Below are positions 9,823 through 18,527 of a stretch of 64,000 nt of DNA, in pieces (positions within the stretch are counted from its first letter, which is position 1; each line of letters opens with the position of its first letter). Under the pieces are notes generated by a model. It saw nothing but the letters and a program-made list of their open reading frames with translations. It was not told where the DNA came from and made no database searches. Source of the DNA: Lysinibacillus sp. 2017 (GTDB lineage: Bacteria > Bacillota > Bacilli > Bacillales_A > Planococcaceae); the NCBI RefSeq assembly GCF_003073375.1, contig NZ_CP029002.1:2590001-2654000 (forward strand). Reading direction: 5' to 3'. The translations under genes and the position numbers were made by a program.

Positions 9823-10821
9823 CTACTCTTGTAATTCTGTAATTTCTTCTATATTTTGTAAAAACTCTACAATTTCGTAATTCATTTCTTTAATTTCGCC
9901 GAACATCGTCTTCACCCAATCGATATAACTTATCGCTATATCTTCACTATCATAATCTAACCATTCGTATGGATACAATACAATGGCATGCTTGGCAATT
10001 AAAAATTGGACGAACTCTAAAGTAGATGGATCTTGTTCCAATTTCTCTAAAATAATTGATGTTACTTTTTGAAATTGTGACAATTTTGTCGGTAATTCAA
10101 GTTGTGCTACATTAACCACTTGTGAATGTCCAAATTTTGATACAGTCAGCTCAACATTGACTTCTTGTTCTACTAATAATATAAGGATTAAGCTCTGGAT
10201 AAATGGGTGGATCGATTGCGTTTCAACAATTTGCGTTAGTTCGTGAACAAGCGGACGTATGTTTTTTTCTGTTAGTTCATGAATTTGCAGAAGTTGTTGC
10301 TGTACGGGTAATTGTAAAAAGTGTACCGCGTCAAACACCAATTCTTCCGTTTCATCTGCATCCACAATAGCAATTTCATCGACCTGCATCGACTGATTTT
10401 GTGCAATTTCCGCATTTAGTCTTTTTAAACGTTCAAATTTTTCCACTTGTTCAAGTGGAACAGCATTTTCTTCTAATAGCGACTCAATGATTTTTTCGAC
10501 TTGCTTAAATTGACGTAATTGCATACCAATCGTTAAATACAATTCCATCACTTCAAAGTAATTGTTAGGCCCTAATGCTAATAGTTGTTCACAAATTACT
10601 TTTGCGCGCTCGAAATTTTTCGTTTCATATAAAGAGTACGCATATACGCTTAATGATAATTCGTCACCTTCTGTTAACTCAAAGGCTTTTTCAAATAATT
10701 CATTTGCTTCGTTGTATTGATAATTTTCCGCTAGTCCACTCGCCTCTTCTAGCATGCGTTCAATCGTACCAGGAAATAACACCACTTTCCCTTGCTTCGT
10801 AAAAGTTGTTTTTTCTTTCAT
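9823..10821 (-). CDS. ysoA: TPR-repeat protein, YsoA-like
   Basis: 332-residue soluble protein with tetratricopeptide-like helical hairpins in its first half (for example YNEANELFEKAFEL and NFERAKVICEQLLALGPN, about residues 35-110). A less clear helical C-terminal half follows. No signal peptide or membrane segment is present. B. subtilis has the TPR protein YsoA at the same place upstream of tig, so the assignment rests on position plus the TPR repeats. The molecular role is unknown; TPR repeats normally mediate protein contacts. Start ATG 10821 follows GGAG at 10 nt. Confidence 0.75.
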   Translation of the reverse strand: MKEKTTFTKQGKVVLFPGTIERMLEEASGLAENYQYNEANELFEKAFELTEGDELSLSVYAYSLYETKNFERAKVICEQLLALGPNNYFEVMELYLTIGMQLRQFKQVEKIIESLLEENAVPLEQVEKFERLKRLNAEIAQNQSMQVDEIAIVDADETEELVFDAVHFLQLPVQQQLLQIHELTEKNIRPLVHELTQIVETQSIHPFIQSLILILLVEQEVNVELTVSKFGHSQVVNVAQLELPTKLSQFQKVTSIILEKLEQDPSTLEFVQFLIAKHAIVLYPYEWLDYDSEDIAISYIDWVKTMFGEIKEMNYEIVEFLQNIEEITELQE

Positions 10822-10937
10822 ATGTCAATCACTCCAAAATCGATCAGAATTTATATTAGATTCTGTATCAGCTGCATTTATTGTACCTATGTTTCAGAAC
10901 TTCAACAATATATTCACAAAATATATGTTTCTTCTAT

Positions 10938-10965
10938 TTGAATTCATCCAAAAAATGTATATAAT
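10938..10965 (+). promoter_or_regulatory. strong sigma-A-type promoter
   Basis: TTGAAT (10938-10943), 16 bp, perfect TATAAT (10960-10965). It drives plus-strand transcription towards a terminator-like hairpin at 11047-11072 and then the gene at 11142. Confidence 0.65.
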
Positions 10966-10971
10966 TAGTGC

Positions 10972-11072
10972 TAGAAACAACTAGTTTTTTATATTTAAAT
11001 TAATGAAATTTAATTCATTGTTCCCGTTTAGGCGACAACTTAATCCAAGACTAGGTGATAGTCTTTTTATTT
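10972..11072 (+). ncRNA. candidate ~100-nt leader or small RNA
   Basis: A perfect -10 promoter is followed about 75-100 nt later by AAGACTA-GGTGA-TAGTCTT and a run TTTTATTT, which is a compact intrinsic terminator. No open frame with a ribosome site lies between. It could be an independent small RNA or an attenuated leader of the 11142 gene. I do not recognise a known riboswitch class. Confidence 0.4.
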
Positions 11073-11141
11073 AGCCATTCTTTATACTATACATATTAAC
11101 TTAAGATGATTCATAAAAAATAGATTGAAGGAGTGTTTTTA

Positions 11142-11600
11142 ATGGTTGTTTTTTCAGAGAGTGCATTATTAGAGTTTAAGCAAAATTTCCAAAATTCTTT
11201 AGAAAATTTGCCCATTAGTGTTGTTAGTCGTAGCACTGCAATTGTGAATGATGTGGAATACCCTGTAAAATTCGATTTCGTAACTGAAACACTCGTTGAT
11301 CACAAAAAACAAGTTGTGACGACAAATATTATTGAAATTGAAGGGACGATTCCTGGTACGATAAAAATCGGTTCACTGCAAGTTATCCCGCAGCATATTC
11401 ATATTACATGTGAATATGAAATTTTATCGATTACGAACAACGAACTTAAGGCGCTACTTCAAGATGAAAAACCGATGTTACTCTATAGCGATTGGCTATT
11501 AGAAGCAATCGAAAACGAAATTTTAGTATTAGAAGTTAAAGTGGAAAACGATCAAGTTATCGATTGGCCCGTTGGCATAAAAAATGCCTATTTCTTATAA
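11142..11600 (+). CDS. hypothetical protein (152 aa)
   Basis: I do not recognise this protein. It starts at ATG 11142, 7 nt after GAAGGAG; the upstream in-frame codon at 11133 is inside the ribosome site. It is soluble, with no signal peptide, no Cys and mostly predicted beta strands alternating with acidic turns (for example TNIIEIEGTIPGTIKIG and HIHITCEYEILSIT), then a helix (LLYSDWLLEAIENE). It has its own terminator and a long upstream region with a promoter and an internal hairpin, so its expression may be attenuated. Function unknown. Confidence 0.75.
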   Translation: MVVFSESALLEFKQNFQNSLENLPISVVSRSTAIVNDVEYPVKFDFVTETLVDHKKQVVTTNIIEIEGTIPGTIKIGSLQVIPQHIHITCEYEILSITNNELKALLQDEKPMLLYSDWLLEAIENEILVLEVKVENDQVIDWPVGIKNAYFL

Positions 11601-11613
11601 GTAGATTTTATAA

Positions 11614-11653
11614 ACAAGTGTAACCAAACAGCAAATGGTTATACTTGTTTTTT
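11614..11653 (+). terminator. terminator of the 11142 gene
   Basis: ACAAGTGTAACCA/TGGTTATACTTGT hairpin followed by TTTTTT, 13 bp after the stop codon. Confidence 0.88.
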
Positions 11654-11748
11654 CATTTATAATTCATATCAGTTTGCATTGGATTCTTGCTACGGTATAC
11701 TAATCGCTATGCAAAAGTCTCGTTATACATGAAAGAAGGAATTAGTTT

Positions 11749-12558
11749 ATGAAGTACGGTTTTATCGGACTAGGGAATATGGCCAGTGCAATAATACACG
11801 GCATGATTTCTAGCGAAAAATTTGAAGCAAAAAATATATATGGTATCAATCGCTCTGTATATAAAACAGAAGCTCTTGTGAAAAAATACGGGATTCAAGC
11901 AGCAAATTCAATTGAAGAAATGATGCATCAAGTAGATGTCGTCATTATTGCTGTAAAACCACAAATGTTCGAAGATGTCATCCCAACGATTCAGCAGCAC
12001 ATGACCAATAAGCAAATGATTATTTCGATTGCAGCTGGGAAAACACTGGATTACTTACACGAAAATTTAGGTCATGACAAAACGATTTTCCGTGTTATGC
12101 CGAATATCAATGCGACAATTGGCGCTTCTACAAGTTGTTTCTCCACACTCCACGCAACTGATGAACAAAAAGACCTTGTCACACAGCTTTTCGCAACAGT
12201 TGGTACGATTGTCGAGTTACAAGAAAATCTATTCTCGATTTTCACAACAATCGGCTGTGCTTCCCCAGCATTCACATACTTATACATTGATTCACTTGCT
12301 CGTGCAGCTGTACGTGAAGGGATGCCAAAAGATATGGCATTAGAAATCGCCGCAAGCTCCGTCCTTGGCAGTGCCAAAATGGTATTACAATCTGAGTCAC
12401 ACCCATGGGCATTAATCGACCAGGTTTGCTCACCAGGTGGTACAACCATTCAAGGTATCACATCATTACAAGTGAACCATTTTGAAAGCACGATTTATGA
12501 TGCCGTTGATGCCGTAACAAATAAAGATGCCCTCTTACAAAAAGAAACCGTAAAATAA
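11749..12558 (+). CDS. proC: pyrroline-5-carboxylate reductase (ProC family)
   Basis: NAD(P)H-dependent reduction of pyrroline-5-carboxylate to proline, the last step of proline synthesis. The 269 residues begin with a Rossmann fold (GFIGLGNMASAI, residues 4-15), carry the family segment RVMPNINATIG, and end with the helical dimerisation domain including the SPGGTT signature (CSPGGTTIQGI). A ribosome site AAGGA precedes ATG 11749. It is a single-gene unit with its own terminator. Bacillales often have several ProC paralogues, and which role this copy plays cannot be told from sequence. Confidence 0.92.
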   Translation: MKYGFIGLGNMASAIIHGMISSEKFEAKNIYGINRSVYKTEALVKKYGIQAANSIEEMMHQVDVVIIAVKPQMFEDVIPTIQQHMTNKQMIISIAAGKTLDYLHENLGHDKTIFRVMPNINATIGASTSCFSTLHATDEQKDLVTQLFATVGTIVELQENLFSIFTTIGCASPAFTYLYIDSLARAAVREGMPKDMALEIAASSVLGSAKMVLQSESHPWALIDQVCSPGGTTIQGITSLQVNHFESTIYDAVDAVTNKDALLQKETVK

Positions 12559-12566
12559 CTTTCTTG

Positions 12567-12613
12567 CAGATGAAAAATCCTTAAAATACTTAGGATTATT
12601 CATCTGTTTTTTT
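12567..12613 (+). terminator. terminator of proC
   Basis: CAGATGAA/TTCATCTG outer arms with an inner AATCCT/AGGATT pair, followed by TTTTTTT. Confidence 0.88.
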
Positions 12614-12683
12614 ATTTATTCCCCCCCCATATTACAAAAACTTCACATTTTAAAAAATCAAAAAAATATTTTAAAAAACGCAA

Positions 12684-12712
12684 TTGCTAACTTTCTTTCT
12701 ATTCTATATAAT
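12684..12712 (+). promoter_or_regulatory. sigma-A-type promoter of the polyamine operon
   Basis: TTGCTA, 17 bp, TATAAT, 57 bp before the TTG start of the carboxynorspermidine dehydrogenase gene. An eight-C homopolymer lies upstream near 12621-12628, outside the promoter. Confidence 0.6.
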
Positions 12713-12769
12713 CAATCTTGTTTCAAAACGAAACACAAATAAACTTATGATTGGGAGCGTGACAAGAAA

Positions 12770-14002
12770 TTGGGTAAAGCATTGATTATTGGAGCTGGCG
12801 GTGTAGCTAGCGTTGTCGTACATAAATGTGTACAAAACTCTGAAGTATTCGAAGAGATTATGATCGCGAGTCGAACAAAATCTAAGTGTGATGCTTTAAA
12901 GGAAAAATTAGATGGTGGGAAAACGATTATTCACACAGCACAAGTGGATGCGGATAACACGGAGGAACTAATTGACCTAATCAATGGATTTAAACCAGAT
13001 GTGGTGATCAATGTAGCTTTACCATATCAAGATTTAACAATTATGGATGCATGTTTGGCAACAAAGACGCACTATATCGATACGGCGAATTACGAGCCTT
13101 TGGATACTGCGAAATTCGAATATAAATGGCAATGGGCTTATAAAGAACGTTTTGAAGAAGCGGGCATTACGGCGCTTCTAGGTTCGGGCTTCGACCCAGG
13201 TGTAACAGGCGTATTCACGGCGCATGCACAAAAGCATCACTTCGATGAAATTCATTACATCGATATCGTGGATGCAAATGGTGGCGACCACGGACTGCCA
13301 TTCGCAACAAACTTTAACCCAGAAATCAACATTCGCGAAATTACAGCGAACGGTCGTTTCTGGAAAGAAGGCGAATGGATCGAAACAAAGCCTTTAGAAC
13401 ATAAAATGGTGTACAACTTACCCGAGGTTGGCGAAAAAGATTGCTATCTTCTTTATCATGAGGAATTAGAATCTTTAGCAAAAAACATTAAAGGACTAAA
13501 ACAAATCCGCTTTTGGATGACATTCGGTCAAAAATACTTAACACATTTAAACGTACTTGAAAATGTTGGGATGACTTCAATCGAACCAATTGAATTCAAT
13601 GGTCAAATGATTCAGCCAATCCAGTTCTTAAAAGCAGTTTTACCAGACCCAGCAACATTAGGTCCACTTACAAAAGGTAAAACAAACATCGGTTGTATCG
13701 TACGCGGTCTAAAAGATGGACAAGAAAAAACATACTACGTATACAATGTATGTGACCACCAAGAGTGCTACAAAGAGGTTGGCTCACAAGCAATTTCTTA
13801 CACAACGGGTGTTCCTGCCATGATTGGTGCGATGCTTGTTATGAACGGTGAATGGCAAAAACCTGGTGTATGGAATGTAGAAGACTTCAATCCAGACCCA
13901 TTCATGGATGCTTTAAATAAATGGGGTCTACCATGGCAAGAAACAGAAAATCCTGATTTAGTGGACCTTGAATTCACTACTAAAGAAGAGGTTAAAGCGT
14001 AA
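12770..14002 (+). CDS. carboxynorspermidine/carboxyspermidine dehydrogenase (LYS1/saccharopine dehydrogenase family)
   Basis: Reductively condenses aspartate semialdehyde with diaminopropane or putrescine to carboxynorspermidine or carboxyspermidine, using NADPH. The 410 residues start with the nucleotide-binding loop GAGGVASVVVHKC (8-20). They contain SRTKSKCD (residues 35-42, typical of the family for cofactor binding) and the GSGFDPGVTGVF segment near 140-151 characteristic of this enzyme rather than of classical saccharopine dehydrogenase. The start is TTG 12770; GGGAG lies 12 nt upstream, and the MGKALIIGAGGVA N-terminus fits the family. The stop overlaps the next gene's start (TAATG), so the two enzymes are co-translated. 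The alternative norspermidine versus spermidine product cannot be decided here. Confidence 0.9.
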   Translation: MGKALIIGAGGVASVVVHKCVQNSEVFEEIMIASRTKSKCDALKEKLDGGKTIIHTAQVDADNTEELIDLINGFKPDVVINVALPYQDLTIMDACLATKTHYIDTANYEPLDTAKFEYKWQWAYKERFEEAGITALLGSGFDPGVTGVFTAHAQKHHFDEIHYIDIVDANGGDHGLPFATNFNPEINIREITANGRFWKEGEWIETKPLEHKMVYNLPEVGEKDCYLLYHEELESLAKNIKGLKQIRFWMTFGQKYLTHLNVLENVGMTSIEPIEFNGQMIQPIQFLKAVLPDPATLGPLTKGKTNIGCIVRGLKDGQEKTYYVYNVCDHQECYKEVGSQAISYTTGVPAMIGAMLVMNGEWQKPGVWNVEDFNPDPFMDALNKWGLPWQETENPDLVDLEFTTKEEVKA

Positions 14003-15195
14003 TGCCGGACGTAAAGAAGAACCACAAACCAATGATGGACGCAGCTCTCGAAAAAGAAACTGGCATCAATTGGTCTAGTGCACCCTCTCCTGCCTTTGTT
14101 GTAGATGAGCGTTTGCTAGAGCGCAATTTAACATTATTAAAATCCGTGCAAGACCGTACAGGCTGCGAGATTTTATTGGCGTTAAAAGGGTTTTCCATGT
14201 GGTCAACATTTCCGCTTGTCAGAAATTACTTAGCCGGTATTACCTCGTCTTCATTATTCGAAGCACGCCTTGGCTTTGAGGAATTCGGTAAAGAAGTTCA
14301 TGCGTACGCACCCGCTTATGCAGAGCACGAAATCGATGAATATTTAACATATGTAGACCATATCGTCTTTAACTCTTTTGATCAGTTAAATAAATATAAA
14401 GATAAAGTGTTAAATCACGAAAAAAACATTTCAATCGGTTTACGTGTGAACCCAGGTTATTCTGAAGTGGAAACACCTCTTTATGACCCTTGCTATATTA
14501 ATTCACGTTTAGGAATTCCTTTTGAATCATTCCGACCAGATGAATTAGCGGGTGTGGAAGGGATTCACTTCCATGCGATGTGTGAACAGGGTGCCGATGT
14601 GTTAGAACGAATTTTAGTTCACTTTGAAGAAAAGTACGGACAGTACCTACATCAAATGAAGTGGATAAACTTCGGTGGTGGGCATCATATTACAAAACCC
14701 GGCTATGATGTCGAGCTTTTAGTCAGCTTAATTAATCGTATTCAAGACACATATGATGTGAAGGTTATTTTAGAACCAGGTGAAGCGATTGCACTGAATA
14801 CAGGCTATTTAGTAGCAACTGTTTTAGATATTATTCAAAACGGGATGGAGCTTGCGATTGTGGATTCATCTGCAACTTGCCACATGCCAGATACACTTGA
14901 AATGCCGTACCGCGCACATATTATCGGTTCAGGTCAGCCGAACGAAAAAACGTATACGTACCGTTTAGGTGGAATGACTTGTCTAGCTGGAGATATTATC
15001 GGTGATTATTCATTTGATGAGCCACTAAAGCCCGGTGACAAACTTGTATTTACCGATATGGCGCATTATACAATGGTGAAAACGCATATGTTTAACGGTG
15101 TGAATTTGCCAAGTATTTGTTCATATAATGATGAAGAAGGTATAAAAGTTATTCGTACATTCCAGTATGAGGACTATCGTAATCGATTATCTTAA
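14002..15195 (+). CDS. nspC: carboxynorspermidine/carboxyspermidine decarboxylase
   Basis: PLP-dependent fold-III (alanine racemase-like) decarboxylase that converts the dehydrogenase product to norspermidine or spermidine. In 397 residues, the PLP lysine is in LLALKGFSMW (near 57). The barrel motifs include NPGYSEVETPLYDP, HFHAMCEQG and the glycine loop NFGGGHHIT. A C-terminal beta domain carries DSSATCHMPD, whose Cys-His is expected at the dimer active site. The N-terminus is about 20 residues longer than some family members. It is translationally coupled to the dehydrogenase and followed by a very strong terminator. Together the two genes form an aspartate-semialdehyde-dependent polyamine route that needs no S-adenosylmethionine decarboxylase. 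Confidence 0.92.
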   Translation: MPDVKKNHKPMMDAALEKETGINWSSAPSPAFVVDERLLERNLTLLKSVQDRTGCEILLALKGFSMWSTFPLVRNYLAGITSSSLFEARLGFEEFGKEVHAYAPAYAEHEIDEYLTYVDHIVFNSFDQLNKYKDKVLNHEKNISIGLRVNPGYSEVETPLYDPCYINSRLGIPFESFRPDELAGVEGIHFHAMCEQGADVLERILVHFEEKYGQYLHQMKWINFGGGHHITKPGYDVELLVSLINRIQDTYDVKVILEPGEAIALNTGYLVATVLDIIQNGMELAIVDSSATCHMPDTLEMPYRAHIIGSGQPNEKTYTYRLGGMTCLAGDIIGDYSFDEPLKPGDKLVFTDMAHYTMVKTHMFNGVNLPSICSYNDEEGIKVIRTFQYEDYRNRLS

Positions 15196-15202
15196 AAGAG
15201 TT

Positions 15203-15247
15203 AAGCCTGTGTAGTACGTTATGTAACGTACTACACGGGCTTTTTTT
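15203..15247 (+). terminator. terminator of the polyamine operon
   Basis: AAGCCTGTGTAGTACGTTA pairs almost perfectly with TAACGTACTACACGGGCTT, followed by seven T. It lies between convergent genes (nspC and selO). Confidence 0.93.
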
Positions 15248-15301
15248 AATATCCCCTATTACCTCAACCTTTTTAACTTTACGTTGTACCATGCTTCATC
15301 T

Positions 15302-16765
15302 TTATGTTCCACAATAACTCACAAATGGGGGTGTTTCATCATTTGGTGGCTGTTTGTACTTATTAAATTGAGTCTCTACATTAAATGGGTTCGTCAACAC
15401 TTGAAGCAACTCTAAATAGTATGATGGATCGCCTTCTACAAATGCTTCAATGGCTTCTTCCACTCGGTGGTTTCTAGGAATCACAATAGGATTCACCGCC
15501 TGCATTACTTCATATACTTCTTCAAGGCTCGTTCCTTGCTTTTCAATTCTGGCAAACCACTTTTTTTCCCACTCTTTAAATTCTTTCGATTCAAAAAGAG
15601 AATTGTTTGGTCTTTCATTATCAGATAAGGCACGAAATGTATTCGTGTAATCTACTTTATAGCGTTCCATTAATTGAAGGAAGTTTAAAATTAATTCTTC
15701 AACATCTTCATCTGTTGAAAGGAGTCCGAGCTTTTCACGCATTTCACTAAAATAATACGCTTCATATAATGAAGGGAACTTTTCGATTGCTTGTTGTGCC
15801 AATGAAATTGCTTCGTCTTCTTCCTCATGAAAAATCGGTAACAAGCTCTCTGCAAATCGTGTCATATTCCATGCCGTAATCGCTGGTTGATTACCGTATG
15901 CATACCTTCCCTCTTTATCAATCGAACTAAACACTGTTGCAGGATCAAATGTATCCATAAATGCACATGGACCATAATCGATTGTTTCTCCACTAATTGT
16001 CACATTATCAGTATTCATTACCCCATGAATAAAGCCTACGCTTTGCCATTTCGCAATTAATGCGGCTTGTTTTTCGAGAACTGCCTCAAGTAATGCAACA
16101 TAACGGTTTTCACTAGTTTTCAACTCTGGATAATGACGTTCAATCGCATAATCTGCGAGCGCCTTCAATTCATCTTTTTCACAAAAACTTGCCGCATATT
16201 GGAATGTCCCAACACGTAAATGACTTGCTGCCACACGAGTTAATACCGCGCCTTCTAATACTTTTTCACGGTAAATTGGATCACCTGTAGAGGCAATGGC
16301 TAAGCTACGAGTTGTCGGAATACCGAGTGCAAACATGGCTTCACTCATTATAAATTCTCGCAACATCGGTCCTAATGCAGCACGTCCATCTCCACCGCGT
16401 GAAAATGGTGTAAGTCCCGACCCTTTTAATTGCAAATCCACTCGTTCACCAGAATCTGTTATATGCTCCCCAATCAATAGTGCACGACCATCACCTAGCA
16501 TATTAAAGTGACCAAATTGATGACCTGCATATGCTTGTGCAATTTGTGCTGCTCCATTTGGCATTTCATCTCCTGCTAAAATGGCTACTCCATGTTTCGA
16601 AAGCTCATCTGCATTTAAATTTAAGTTTTCAGCTAATGCGAGATTCAATATGACAATCCCCGGTGCGCTGACATGATTGAGTGCAACTTCTTTGTAAAAA
16701 TCACTTGGTAAAGTTAAATAACTATTATCAAAACGAAAACCAAAATCGTCTCTTTGCTCCGTCAA
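15302..16765 (-). CDS. selO: protein adenylyltransferase SelO (YdiU/UPF0061)
   Basis: Pseudokinase-fold enzyme that transfers AMP to Ser/Thr/Tyr of target proteins, linked to redox stress in other organisms. The 487 residues show the nucleotide-binding region with [11 protein letters not shown], the [18 protein letters not shown] stretch typical of SelO, a catalytic region GVMNTDN (standing for the kinase HRD-loop Asn), and the metal-binding DYG ([11 protein letters not shown]). It ends in YCGT, so a Cys sits three residues from the C-terminus, the position of selenocysteine in eukaryotic SelO. No SECIS signal is expected or seen. It is divergent from bioY. Confidence 0.93.
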   Translation of the reverse strand: MTEQRDDFGFRFDNSYLTLPSDFYKEVALNHVSAPGIVILNLALAENLNLNADELSKHGVAILAGDEMPNGAAQIAQAYAGHQFGHFNMLGDGRALLIGEHITDSGERVDLQLKGSGLTPFSRGGDGRAALGPMLREFIMSEAMFALGIPTTRSLAIASTGDPIYREKVLEGAVLTRVAASHLRVGTFQYAASFCEKDELKALADYAIERHYPELKTSENRYVALLEAVLEKQAALIAKWQSVGFIHGVMNTDNVTISGETIDYGPCAFMDTFDPATVFSSIDKEGRYAYGNQPAITAWNMTRFAESLLPIFHEEEDEAISLAQQAIEKFPSLYEAYYFSEMREKLGLLSTDEDVEELILNFLQLMERYKVDYTNTFRALSDNERPNNSLFESKEFKEWEKKWFARIEKQGTSLEEVYEVMQAVNPIVIPRNHRVEEAIEAFVEGDPSYYLELLQVLTNPFNVETQFNKYKQPPNDETPPFVSYCGT

Positions 16766-16870
16766 ATTTTTCGCCTCGTTTCATTTTAGATATCCCTATT
16801 ATAGACGTATTCTTATATGTTAACCAAAGAAGGGACTTTTTGATTTGAGTTAACCTAAACAAAAAATAAA

Positions 16871-16899
16871 TTGACAAAAAAACATTTCAAACCTATATT
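16871..16899 (+). promoter_or_regulatory. sigma-A promoter of bioY
   Basis: TTGACA (perfect), 17 bp, TATATT. The BirA-type operator begins 4 bp after the -10, so bound repressor would cover the transcription start. Confidence 0.8.
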
Positions 16900-16902
16900 T
16901 AC

Positions 16903-16929
16903 GTTAACCTTAAAAAATAAATAGTTAAC
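16903..16929 (+). promoter_or_regulatory. BirA operator upstream of bioY
   Basis: Two GTTAAC half-sites (16903-16908 and 16924-16929) separated by 15 bp. This is the known spacing of Firmicute BirA boxes. Two additional GTTAAC copies at 16819 and 16849 have a 24-bp spacing that does not fit and may be chance or weak sites. Confidence 0.82.
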
Positions 16930-16945
16930 TCAAAGGAGGATATCG

Positions 16946-17530
16946 ATGCAATCCATAACAAACTTTCAAAAATTTAAAACTGTGGATCTTATTCACAGCG
17001 CAATCTTTGCGACACTTATTATGATCGGTGCCAATATTACAGCATTTGCCCCATTTTTAATGGTTGGTGGCGTACCAATTACCTTTCAAACATTTTTTGC
17101 AATTTTGTCTGGTTTAGTGCTTGGCGGAAAAAAAGGGGCTATTGCTTGTACGGTTTATTTATGTATTGGTCTTGCTGGTGCTCCTGTGTTTTCAAAATTC
17201 ACTGGCGGTTTTTCTTCATTATTGTCGCCGAATTTCGGATTTATTATGTCTTTTATACTGAGCGCTTACGTGGCAGGGAAAATCGTTGAAAAGTATAAAA
17301 CAAAAAAGTCATACGTTGTTGCTGCTCTAATCGCAACGGCCATTAATTACTTTTTAGGTACGACCTGGCTTTATGTCGCATTTAAATTATGGGTATCTGC
17401 ACCAACAGGGTTTACGTACCAACTTGCATGGCTATGGATGATTCCACCGATGCCAAAAGATATTATACTTGCCATTTTTGCTGGGGTTTTCGCCTATCGA
17501 ATTCAAAGGACTTTAAAATTATTACCTTAA
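16946..17530 (+). CDS. bioY: biotin transporter, S component BioY
   Basis: Membrane substrate-binding subunit of an ECF-type biotin uptake system. The 194 residues form about six hydrophobic helices. Signatures are the VPITFQTFFAILSGLVLGGKKGA segment (near residues 53-75) and the GLAGAPVFSKFTGG motif (near 82-95), both conserved in BioY. The start follows AAAGGAGG. The ECF ATPase and T subunits are not in this window; in Firmicutes they are usually shared and encoded elsewhere. The BirA operator upstream indicates repression when biotin is plentiful. Confidence 0.95.
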   Translation: MQSITNFQKFKTVDLIHSAIFATLIMIGANITAFAPFLMVGGVPITFQTFFAILSGLVLGGKKGAIACTVYLCIGLAGAPVFSKFTGGFSSLLSPNFGFIMSFILSAYVAGKIVEKYKTKKSYVVAALIATAINYFLGTTWLYVAFKLWVSAPTGFTYQLAWLWMIPPMPKDIILAIFAGVFAYRIQRTLKLLP

Positions 17531-17667
17531 TAAAACCTATTAATCCCCCTAACAAGAACATAGTATAAATCACCTAAAATTTCATCAACATTCTGTTAAT
17601 TTAATATTTTAGACTTATTTCTTTCTAACCATTTAATTGTTACAATTTATGGTGGGGGGAATAAATT

Positions 17668-18246
17668 GTGGAAGAACGAAGAGTACGACGCACCAAAAAC
17701 GCTTTGAAAAGGCACTTTATTGCATTAGTTAAAGAAAAAGGATACAGTGCTGTAACAGTTACAGATATTGTCGAAAACGCCGATTATAATCGTAGTACAT
17801 TTTATGCCTATTATTTAGATAAAGAAGATTTAGCCACGCAACTTTTAGATGAGATGATGAATTTACTCAGCAAATCGTTTTATAAACCTTTTACGGTGAA
17901 AACAACCGTTCAATATAGGCAAATCGAAAACAGTACACAAAACACCTTTTTCCTACATATTTATGAAAATCGCCATTTTTATGAATTACTTACTACTTCA
18001 AACTCAATCCCAAATTTAAAAGAACGTTTTTTAGAACAGTTCAAAGAGATGTTTTTAGAAATTCGATATTTAGATGAATCGAATAATGCGATTACACTCA
18101 ATCATTATAATACATATAAAATGTATGGTTCTTATGGAGTTATTCTTGAGTGGGTTTCAGAAGGATGTAAAGAAAATCCAGATCAATTTTCAGCTCAAAT
18201 GTTGGAGGTCTTTCAAACACCATCTAAATCTTTTCGATTCAATTAA
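17668..18246 (+). CDS. TetR-family transcriptional regulator
   Basis: One-component repressor. The 192 residues start with a TetR-type HTH: RTKNALKRHFIALVKEKGYSAVTVTDIVENADYNRSTFYAYYLDKEDL (residues 8-55), including the recognition helix region around NRSTFYAYY. The rest is a helical ligand domain with no homology that I recognise by eye. The start is GTG 17668 after GGTGGGGGGA. Neither neighbour is an obvious target (bioY already has a BirA site; tatA is convergent), so its regulon and effector are unknown. Confidence 0.88.
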   Translation: MEERRVRRTKNALKRHFIALVKEKGYSAVTVTDIVENADYNRSTFYAYYLDKEDLATQLLDEMMNLLSKSFYKPFTVKTTVQYRQIENSTQNTFFLHIYENRHFYELLTTSNSIPNLKERFLEQFKEMFLEIRYLDESNNAITLNHYNTYKMYGSYGVILEWVSEGCKENPDQFSAQMLEVFQTPSKSFRFN

Positions 18247-18247
18247 A

Positions 18248-18286
18248 AAGGTAAGGAAAAACCTATACGGTTTCCTTACCTTTTTA
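18248..18286 (+). terminator. bidirectional terminator between tetR and tatA
   Basis: AAGGTAAGGAAA/TTTCCTTACC stem with T-runs on both strands; it serves convergent genes. Confidence 0.88.
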
Positions 18287-18306
18287 CTATATTATAGAAG
18301 AAACTC

Positions 18307-18498
18307 TTATTTAGCGTCTTTTTCTTCTTTGTCATTTTTCTTCGTATCATCATCTTCCATTAGTTCTTTCGTAGAAGATTTAAATTCGCGTAAAGTTTCG
18401 CCGACTGCTTTACCTAATTGAGGTAATTTGGCAGGACCGAATAAAATTAAAGCGATTACTAAAATAATGATTAAGCCTGGTACACCAATACTTGGCAT
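18307..18498 (-). CDS. tatA: Sec-independent translocase subunit TatA
   Basis: Pore-forming subunit of the twin-arginine translocase. The 63 residues have the standard layout: short N-terminus, one membrane helix ([15 protein letters not shown]), the [10 protein letters not shown] hinge, an amphipathic helix ([17 protein letters not shown]) and a charged Lys/Asp tail. It is the last gene of an operon with the putative Tat substrate genes upstream (29 bp gap). Co-transcription suggests this TatA serves the dehydrogenase encoded beside it. Confidence 0.95.
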   Translation of the reverse strand: MPSIGVPGLIIILVIALILFGPAKLPQLGKAVGETLREFKSSTKELMEDDDTKKNDKEEKDAK

Positions 18499-18527
18499 AA
18501 TAAGGACTCCCTTCTATTTATTAGCTA

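Noticed and set aside
12621-12628. Eight-C tract as a phase-variable switch
   Set aside because: It is upstream of the promoter at 12684-12712 and not inside a coding frame or spacer, so no switching effect is expected.
16819-16854. Second BirA operator formed by two GTTAAC copies
   Set aside because: The 24-bp spacing does not match the 15-16-bp arrangement; GTTAAC can occur by chance in AT-rich DNA.
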